From the NCBI GenBank assembly GCA_007119405.1, contig SKPT01000322.1, positions 1-5,773 of the forward strand: a DNA stretch of 5,773 bases, read 5' to 3'. A program made the position numbers and the translations under genes. The stretch comes from Phycisphaeraceae bacterium (lineage in GTDB: Bacteria; Planctomycetota; Phycisphaerae; Phycisphaerales; Phycisphaeraceae). Of this stretch, positions 1 to 4,757 are shown in pieces; position 1 is the first letter of the stretch; each line of letters opens with the position of its first letter. Below the pieces are notes generated by a model. The model was not told the DNA's origin. It searched no databases and was given only the letters and a program-made list of their open reading frames with translations.

Positions 1-170
1 GCCCATAACTATCGAATTGATTTGGCCTTGCGCAGTCGGCGAGACGGCTTTTGAATTCGTCTCGTCTGCCAATTTCGCCACACCGGCGTGGGGCGCTATA
101 TTGTGCCGTGCGCTGCACTTGCGGTCGAACGTCCGTCACGTCACACGTCAAAGACTCTGCCTGGTTTTTC
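1..170. other. Region downstream of eboB with no recognised gene
   Basis: The first 170 bases are less GC-rich than the genes. I find no coding frame of recognisable family, no convincing terminator and no complete promoter. A perfect tandem 7-mer (TGACGTG twice on the minus strand) is at 137-150. An ATG on the minus strand at 6-4 could be the start of another gene, but only two codons are visible. Confidence 0.5.
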
Positions 171-195
171 TTACTCCTGGCTTCCTGGCTTCCTC
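171..195. repeat. Partial copy of the 8-bp tandem repeat module at the end of eboB
   Basis: On the minus strand this stretch reads as AGGAAGCC twice, then AGGAGTAA. It corresponds to the purine-rich module of element A (2733-2756) and element B (1089-1111), in the opposite orientation relative to the genes. It encodes the last eight residues and the stop codon of eboB. The CCACAG modules of the larger elements are not seen beside it. Confidence 0.7.
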
Positions 196-1007
196 ATTTG
201 TTTGTGATCGAGCGAAAACCGCTCGCACTGCCCCAGGAAGCGCGCCGGGTTGTCGTAGGTGATGCGCGCGACGGTCTGGGTATTGTGGCCGCGCATGAGC
301 ATCTCGTGGCGGGCCCTGGGCACGGCCAGCGGATCGCTGGGGCCCCAGTCGCCGGCCGAGTTGATCCACAGCCGCTCGCTGCCGTACGTCTCGATGATGT
401 CCGCCGCCCGCTGCGGGGTGCACTTGGTGTCAGGGTAGAGCGTCATGCCCGCCCAGTGCCCGGCGTCGAGCACCATCTCGACGGTGTGCTCCTCGACGTG
501 GTCGATGAGCACGCGGCCGGGCTCGATGTTGCCGTTGCGCCGGATCGCGTCGAGGATCAGCCGCGTGCCCTTGAGCTTGTCCTCGAGGTGCGGCGTGTGC
601 ACGAGGATGAGCTGGTTGAAGCGATCCGCCAGGGCGATCTGCTCCTCGAGGATGGCGAGCTCGTTGCGGCTGTTCTTGTTCAGCCCGATCTCGCCCACGC
701 CCAGGACGTTGGGCTTGTCGAGGAACTCGGGGATGAGCTGGATCACCTCGCGCGCGAAGCCGACGTCCTCCGCCTCCTTGGGGTTGATGCAGATCCACGA
801 ATAGTGCGCGATGCCGTAGCCCGCGGCCCGGGCGGGCTCGACCTCGGTGAGCTGGCGGAAGTAGTCGTAGAAGCCCGCGGGCGAGGAGCGGTCGAAGCCC
901 GCCCAGAACGCGGGCTCGGTCACGGCGACGCAGCCGGCCTGGGCCATGCGGGCGTAGTCGTCGGTGACGCGGCTGACCATGTGAATGTGCGGGTCGATGT
1001 AGTGCAT
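171..1007 (-). CDS. eboB: EboB-type TatD-like metal-dependent hydrolase
   Basis: This 278-residue cytoplasmic protein of the amidohydrolase/TatD superfamily matches the EboB branch. Characteristic stretches are HYIDPHIHM (2-10), [12 protein letters not shown] (14-25), EPAFWAG (31-37), INPKEAE (74-80), VGEIGLNK (104-111) and [11 protein letters not shown] (217-227). Likely metal ligands are H7 and H9 (HIH), E106 (GEIG), H137 or H140 (VHTPH), H170 (IDH) and D220 (SAGD), the usual TatD set, so it is probably catalytically active on an unknown substrate. I start at the ATG at 1007. The frame continues up to a GTG at 1040, but those 11 codons are the inverted-repeat element, and the family begins at the IDPHIH segment. 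No Shine-Dalgarno sequence is visible. The family usually ends near the FLGQ...RF segment (257-264). Here about 14 residues follow, and the last eight (MRKPGSQE) and the stop are encoded by a repeat module. The gene follows eboD and the small gene on the same strand. Confidence 0.9.
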   Translation of the reverse strand: MHYIDPHIHMVSRVTDDYARMAQAGCVAVTEPAFWAGFDRSSPAGFYDYFRQLTEVEPARAAGYGIAHYSWICINPKEAEDVGFAREVIQLIPEFLDKPNVLGVGEIGLNKNSRNELAILEEQIALADRFNQLILVHTPHLEDKLKGTRLILDAIRRNGNIEPGRVLIDHVEEHTVEMVLDAGHWAGMTLYPDTKCTPQRAADIIETYGSERLWINSAGDWGPSDPLAVPRARHEMLMRGHNTQTVARITYDNPARFLGQCERFSLDHKQMRKPGSQE

Positions 1008-1014
1008 GGGAACA

Positions 1015-1186
1015 AGCCACAAATGAACACGAATGAACACGAAGTCGGAATCACCACAGAGGCACAGAGAGCACGGAGCAGAAAAATAAGGAAGGCAGGA
1101 AGGGCAGGAAAGCGGGAACGGGAGCCGGGGGTTGCCCTGCTGCGTAAGTTGCCTTTATCCGTGTTCATTTGTGTGCATCTGTGGCT
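1015..1186. repeat. Inverted-repeat intergenic element B
   Basis: The arms at 1015-1044 and 1157-1186 are inverted copies, 25 of 30 bases matching, with core CCACARATG and 10-bp units around AATGAACAC. Inside, 1052-1111 is a direct repeat of part of element A: ACCACAGAGGCACAGAG at 1053-1069, then the 8-bp purine units at 1089-1111. The element fills the whole junction between the small gene and eboB. One end supplies part of the TAG stop (1187-1185), and the other ends seven bases before the eboB ATG. No open frame of its own and no transposase are seen. The short frames that can be translated from it are repeat artefacts. It has no T run, so I do not call it a terminator. Confidence 0.88.
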
Positions 1187-1484
1187 ATTTCTCCCCCGCC
1201 CACGCGCCGGCGGCGCCCTTGAGGCCGGCGGCGGAGGCGATGGGGGCGGTGGTAGGGTCGCTGAATATCTGTTGGACACGCTTGGTGCGGTCGGGGCCGG
1301 GTTCGAGCAGGGCCTGGATCGCCTGGCGCATGGCGGTGATGCGGTGGTCCTCGTCGGCGTCGTCGTCTTGCGCGCGATCGACGCGATCAAGGAAGGCGGC
1401 GATGTCCAGCAGCTTGGCGCGATGCTCGAGGAAGTAGCGGTCGATCACCTGCGTGCGCGTCATGGGGCAACCTTCACCAGTCAT
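1185..1484 (-). CDS. Small acidic helical protein of unknown function in the ebo-type cluster
   Basis: I do not recognise a named family. The 99-residue product has no signal peptide or membrane segment. It looks mainly helical: a first part (VIDRYFLEHRAKLLDIAAFL, about 13-32) with hydrophobic residues spaced as in an amphipathic helix, an acidic loop DDDADED (about 39-45), a second helix with RITAMRQAIQALL, and a C-terminal glycine- and alanine-rich tail. I have a vague impression of similar proteins beside eboD and eboB in planctomycetes, which I cannot confirm. It is too short and too different to be called EboA. The start at 1484 has AAAGGGAG five bases upstream; an in-frame ATG at 1463 also has a GAAGG seven bases before it and is a possible alternative. 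The gene lies 36 bases after eboD, and its TAG stop is the first three bases of repeat element B. Reality of the gene is supported by the start signal, codon pattern and placement; its function is open. Confidence 0.82.
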   Translation of the reverse strand: MTGEGCPMTRTQVIDRYFLEHRAKLLDIAAFLDRVDRAQDDDADEDHRITAMRQAIQALLEPGPDRTKRVQQIFSDPTTAPIASAAGLKGAAGAWAGEK

Positions 1485-1497
1485 TGCAGCTCCCTTT
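1485..1497 (-). promoter_or_regulatory. Ribosome binding site of the small gene
   Basis: The minus strand reads AAAGGGAG (1497-1490) followed by a five-base spacer and the ATG at 1484. This supports the longer, 99-residue product. It is the only clear Shine-Dalgarno sequence in the ebo block: the eboD and eboB starts lack one. Confidence 0.7.
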
Positions 1498-1520
1498 CCG
1501 CATGGTGCCTTGTGCGTGGC

Positions 1521-2681
1521 TCATTCCGCGCCGCTTCCGACGCGTCCGGCGACGCCGCTGGCCTGGGCCATGAGCACGGCGACGGCCTGCTGAAGCAGCT
1601 GGGCGTCGATCTCGTGAACGTCGATCGGGTCGCCGATGTCGCGCAGCATGGGGATGGTCAGCTCGCCGCCGAGGTGTTCGCGGAACTCCTCCAGGCCGCG
1701 CATCAGCGTGGCGGTGTCGCACAGCCGTTCATGGAAGATGGGCAGGCCGAGCTGCATGAGGCAGCGTCGCACGCGCTGGGCGGCGGGTGGAGGCATGAGG
1801 CGGGCGAGTTCGGCGTAGGTCACGTCCAGGGCGATGCCGATCGCCACCGCCTCGCCGTGGCTCAGCGCGTGGCGCGTGACGTGCTCGAGGCGATGAGCGG
1901 ACCAGTGGCCGAAGTCCAGCGGGCGGGCGCTGCCGGCTTCGAAGGGGTCGCCGGCGTCGACGATGTGGCGCAGGTGCAGCTCCGCGGTGCGGCGCAGGAC
2001 GGGGCGGGCGCGGCGCATGTCGCGGGCGTCGATGGCGCCGGCGTCGCGCTCGATGCGCTCGAGCAACGACGCATCCTGGAGCAGGGCGACCTTCACCGCC
2101 TCGCTGAAGCCGGCCCGCCAGTGCCGCGTCGGCAGCGTGCTCAGCAGCGTCTCGTCGTTGATCACGGCCTTGGGCACGGCAAAGGTGCCGAGGTAGTTCT
2201 TTTTGCCGAAGCGGTTGACGCCGTTCTTGACGCCGACGCCGGCGTCGTCCTGGGCGAGCGTCGTGCTCGGCATGCGGACGAGGCGCATGCCGCGATGGGC
2301 GATGGCGGCGGCCCAGCCGACGCAGTCGAGCACGGCCCCGCCGCCGAGCACCAGGACGTGGCTATGACGGTCGAGCCCGGCGGAGTTGATGGCTTCGAGG
2401 ACCCGGTCGAGCTCGCCCGGGTCGTTCTTGCATCGCTCGCCGCCGGGCACGCGTTGGACGGGCCCCGCCAGGTGCAGATCGTGGACGCGCAGGTACTGCT
2501 CGACGCGCTCGCCTAGGCCCGGCCAGTGGCGCAGCAGGCCGGTGTCGATGAACGCGAGCGTCCCGGTGCCGCCGTCGAGACACGCGGCGAGCAGGTTGTT
2601 GCCCGGGTCGAGCACGTCGCGCGCGAAGTGCACGCGGTGCTCGAAGCTGACGCCGATCTTGTCGCGAAGCTCGTCAAACAT
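1521..2681 (-). CDS. eboD: EboD-type 3-dehydroquinate synthase-like sugar-phosphate cyclase
   Basis: This 386-residue cytoplasmic protein belongs to the dehydroquinate synthase (sugar-phosphate cyclase) superfamily. It most resembles the EboD branch, whose substrate is not known. An NAD-binding glycine motif GGGAVLD is at 113-119, and the motif KNGVNRFGKKN is at 152-162. The three expected metal ligands are present: E194 (in SEAVK, with K197), H259 (in DFGHW) and H275 (in SHGEAVA). EEFREHLGG at 331-339 is a stretch I associate with EboD. Compared with true dehydroquinate synthase, the usual Asn of the LNxGH motif is Asp (D256), and the C-terminal Asp-Lys-Lys is not evident. A role other than aromatic biosynthesis is therefore likely, despite aroA nearby. 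I start at the ATG at 2681. The frame continues upstream to a GTG at 2717, but those 12 codons are repeat sequence. No Shine-Dalgarno sequence is visible before the ATG. The small gene follows after 36 bases, suggesting one transcript. Confidence 0.9.
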   Translation of the reverse strand: MFDELRDKIGVSFEHRVHFARDVLDPGNNLLAACLDGGTGTLAFIDTGLLRHWPGLGERVEQYLRVHDLHLAGPVQRVPGGERCKNDPGELDRVLEAINSAGLDRHSHVLVLGGGAVLDCVGWAAAIAHRGMRLVRMPSTTLAQDDAGVGVKNGVNRFGKKNYLGTFAVPKAVINDETLLSTLPTRHWRAGFSEAVKVALLQDASLLERIERDAGAIDARDMRRARPVLRRTAELHLRHIVDAGDPFEAGSARPLDFGHWSAHRLEHVTRHALSHGEAVAIGIALDVTYAELARLMPPPAAQRVRRCLMQLGLPIFHERLCDTATLMRGLEEFREHLGGELTIPMLRDIGDPIDVHEIDAQLLQQAVAVLMAQASGVAGRVGSGAE

Positions 2682-2752
2682 GGCGGGGGGTTTTAACCAC
2701 AGAGGCACAGAGGGCACGGAGAAGAAGGGAATAAGGAAAGCAGGAAGGCAGG

Positions 2753-2777
2753 AAAAAAGGCGAGACTCGCTTCTCGC
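2753..2777 (-). terminator. Possible intrinsic terminator between the ABC exporter gene and eboD
   Basis: On the minus strand the stem GCGAGA (2777-2772), a six-base loop and TCTCGC (2765-2760) are followed by C and a run of six T (2758-2753). The order of stem and T run is right for a factor-independent terminator acting on transcripts leaving the exporter gene. The stem is short (6 bp) and lies inside a repeat element, so it may work poorly or only partly. If functional, it separates the aroA-exporter transcript from the ebo genes. Confidence 0.45.
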
Positions 2778-2810
2778 AACAAAAAAAACCTCACGTTCGC
2801 TTCTTATCAG

Positions 2811-2830
2811 TGTGCATCGGTGTGCATCGG
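2811..2830. repeat. Perfect 10-bp tandem duplication inside element A
   Basis: The unit TGTGCATCGG occurs twice in a row and is followed by TGGTT. The equivalent stretch of element B (1161-1180) has two diverged 10-bp units at the same place, between TTATC and GTGG. The left arm of element B also has a 10-bp doublet (1021-1040, RAATGAACAC). The 10-bp spacing is close to one helical turn. Confidence 0.85.
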
Positions 2831-2883
2831 TGGTTCCTTCTTCTCTTCACTTTTCTACTCTGTGCTCTCTGTGCCTCTGTGGT

Positions 2884-4743
2884 TCACTCTTTCGCCACCG
2901 GCTGCAACTGGCTCGCGGCGAGGTTGCGGTAGGTGGGGCAGCGTTGGTCGAGCTCGGCGTGACTGCCGACGTCGACGATGCGGCCGGCGTCCATGACGAC
3001 GACGACGTCGGCGTCGCGGACGGTGCTCATGCGGTGGGCGATGATGAAGGTGGTGCGCCCGCCGCGCAGCCCGTGCAGCGCCTGGGCGATCCTGGTTTCG
3101 GAATCGGTGTCGACCTGGCTGGTGGCTTCGTCGAGCATGAGAATCGCCGGGTCGCGCAGGATGGCGCGCGCCAGCGCCAGGCGTTGGCGCTGGCCGCCGC
3201 TGAGGCCCGTGCCCGCTTCGCCGAGCGTCGCGTCGTACGCGCCCGGCATCTCGACGATGAACTCGTGGGCGTGGGCCTGGCGCGCCGCCGCCTCGATCGC
3301 CTCGCGCGTCGCGTGGCGCAGCCCATAGGCGATGTTCTCGGCGATCGTGCCGCCAAAGAGCACCGTCTGCTGGCTGACCAGCGCCATCTGGGCGCGCAGG
3401 GAGCGCAGGCTCACCGTGGCGATGTCCACGTCGTCGATGAGCACGCGTCCCGACGCCGGCTCGATGAGGCGCGGCAGCAGGCTCAGCAGCGTGCTCTTGC
3501 CCGAGCCGTTGGGCCCGACGATCGCCACCGTCTGCTCGAAGCTCACCGCCAGGCTCACCTCGCGCAGCGCCGCCTCGGGCTGCTCGGGGTAGCGGTAGGT
3601 CACGTTCTCGAAGCGCACCGAGCGGCGATGCCGCGGCAGCGTCGGCCGGGCCCGCTCCTCGCGGCGCCGATGCCGGGCGTTGGGCTCGGTGGGCAGCATC
3701 AGCACTTCCGCGACGCGCTCGGCGGCGGCGGCGGACTCCTGCAAGGTGTTGTTCAACCGCGCCAGCGGCCGCACGCTGTTGCCCGCCAGCGCCAGCGGCA
3801 GCAGCACCTTGACCAGGTCAGCCGGCTGGCGCGTCGAGTCGGGGGCCAGGACGATGTACGCGGCGATCAGTGAGATGGCGATCACCCCCGTGATCGCGAT
3901 CAGCTCCGTCACCGGCGAGCTCAACGCGCGGACGGTGCGGGCCCGCAGCTCCTGCTTGAGCACCTGGCGGTTGATGGTGTTGAAACGCCGGCGCTCGTAG
4001 CCCTCGGCGTTGTGCACCTTCACCGCCGCGGCTCCCTGCAACGCCTCCTGCATCGCCCCGGTCATGTAGCCAAAGGCGCGGAACGCCCGTCGGCTGGCCT
4101 TGCGGATGCGCTTGCCGAACTTGCGCACGCAGAAGTAGATCGCCGCCACCGCCACCAGGAACATGGCCGTCAGCCCCCAGTCCACGATCAGCGCCAGCAG
4201 CAAAAACGCCACGCCCATGAGGATGTCGCGGATCGCCCGGCCCATCAGCGCCATCATCCCCTTGGAAAGCTGTGTGCAGTCGCGCACCACCCGGCTGATG
4301 TGGTCCGCCGTGCCCTGCGTCCAGAGCACGTCCAGCGGGGCATGGATGAGCTGCTGGTACGCCCGCTTGCGCACGCGCATGACGGTGCGCAGCACGACCG
4401 TGAGCATCGACGCCTGGTAGACGAAGCGCATCGTCGCGCCGAACACCGCCAGGCACAGCACGAACCCGAGCACGAACGCCAGCCCGCCGAAGTCGCTGGC
4501 CGGGATGAGCTGGGCCCAGTGCGTCACGTCGCCGAGCACGGCGGCCAGGCGATCGTGCGCCAGCCAGTCGGCGGCAAGCTCGCGCATGGGCTGGCCATCG
4601 CCGAAGAAGCGGTCGATGACCAGCAGCAGCGCGGCGAAGCCGCCGAAGGCGCTGGCGGCGTCGAGCAGCGCCGCGCCGAAGCCGACCGCCAGCAACCGCC
4701 GATAGTGCAGCATCTGCCGGGCAAACGCCCAGAACGCGTTCAT
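2884..4743 (-). CDS. MsbA-type ABC exporter half-transporter (fused permease and ATPase)
   Basis: This 619-residue inner-membrane half-transporter should work as a dimer, exporting a lipid or other hydrophobic substrate using ATP. The N-terminal half has about six hydrophobic segments (near 17-43, 86-106, 173-190, 191-206, 279-300 and 309-325), the type IV exporter layout. A very basic linker (about 358-375) leads to the ATPase domain, which has Walker A GPNGSGKST (410-418), the Q-loop SQQ (Q458), signature LSGGQ (514-518), Walker B ILML-DE (534-539) and the H-loop His (H570). The D-loop is SQVD (542-545) instead of the common SALD. The start at 4743 is chosen because it overlaps the aroA stop as ATGA and has GGGGAGG seven bases upstream. 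The open frame runs further upstream, but only as a shadow inside aroA. Length is normal for MsbA-like proteins. The substrate cannot be read from sequence: lipid A precursor, another lipid, or a product of the neighbouring ebo genes are all possible. Confidence 0.93.
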   Translation of the reverse strand: MNAFWAFARQMLHYRRLLAVGFGAALLDAASAFGGFAALLLVIDRFFGDGQPMRELAADWLAHDRLAAVLGDVTHWAQLIPASDFGGLAFVLGFVLCLAVFGATMRFVYQASMLTVVLRTVMRVRKRAYQQLIHAPLDVLWTQGTADHISRVVRDCTQLSKGMMALMGRAIRDILMGVAFLLLALIVDWGLTAMFLVAVAAIYFCVRKFGKRIRKASRRAFRAFGYMTGAMQEALQGAAAVKVHNAEGYERRRFNTINRQVLKQELRARTVRALSSPVTELIAITGVIAISLIAAYIVLAPDSTRQPADLVKVLLPLALAGNSVRPLARLNNTLQESAAAAERVAEVLMLPTEPNARHRRREERARPTLPRHRRSVRFENVTYRYPEQPEAALREVSLAVSFEQTVAIVGPNGSGKSTLLSLLPRLIEPASGRVLIDDVDIATVSLRSLRAQMALVSQQTVLFGGTIAENIAYGLRHATREAIEAAARQAHAHEFIVEMPGAYDATLGEAGTGLSGGQRQRLALARAILRDPAILMLDEATSQVDTDSETRIAQALHGLRGGRTTFIIAHRMSTVRDADVVVVMDAGRIVDVGSHAELDQRCPTYRNLAASQLQPVAKE

Positions 4744-4757
4744 CGGCGGGCCTCCCC
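4740..4757 (-). promoter_or_regulatory. Shine-Dalgarno and ATGA stop-start overlap coupling aroA to the ABC gene
   Basis: On the minus strand GGGGAGG (4757-4751) lies seven bases before the ATG at 4743. That ATG shares bases with the aroA TGA (4742-4740), forming ATGA. This arrangement usually gives translational coupling, and it fixes the start of the transporter gene. Confidence 0.88.

Larger units (their letters stand above)
2695..2884. repeat. Inverted-repeat intergenic element A
   Basis: The arms at 2695-2721 and 2858-2884 are inverted copies of each other, 25 of 27 bases matching, with core CCACAGAGGCACAGAG. Inside are further modules. One is a purine-rich stretch made of imperfect 8-bp units (AGGAAAGC, AGGAAGGC; 2733-2756). 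Another is a perfect 10-bp tandem duplication (2811-2830) followed by GTGG. The stretch at 2695-2756 is a direct repeat of 1052-1111 in element B. The outer end reaches the last base of the exporter's TGA stop, and the other end stops 13 bases before the eboD ATG. I see no transposase and no obvious target-site duplication. The element resembles the dispersed modular repeats I associate with planctomycete and verrucomicrobial genomes. It is the only content of the spacer apart from the terminator-like hairpin inside it. Confidence 0.88.

Noticed and set aside
4..6. Minus-strand ATG as the start of a further ebo gene
   Set aside because: Only two codons are visible and there is no clear ribosome site; nothing supports a call.
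146..151. TTGACG on the minus strand as a -35 promoter box
   Set aside because: No acceptable -10 sequence lies 16-18 bases downstream; the TATAGC-like stretch is about 45 bases away.
209..225. Perfect 6-bp hairpin near the end of eboB as a terminator
   Set aside because: It lies inside the coding sequence and is not followed by a T run on the minus strand.
1015..1186. CRISPR array
   Set aside because: The repeated units are short, mixed in orientation and not separated by uniform unique spacers; no cas genes are present.
51..2516. 821-codon open frame on the plus strand opposite the ebo genes
   Set aside because: It lies antisense to three well-supported genes, runs through two repeat elements, and its translation is low-complexity Ala/Gly/Val/Arg/Asp-rich sequence with no family match. 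High GC makes such shadow frames common.
2695..2884. Insertion sequence
   Set aside because: There are inverted arms but no transposase and no clear target-site duplication; the modular order differs between copies.
2386..3873. 495-codon open frame on the plus strand opposite eboD and the exporter
   Set aside because: It is a shadow of the minus-strand genes joined by translated repeat element A; the composition is not protein-like.
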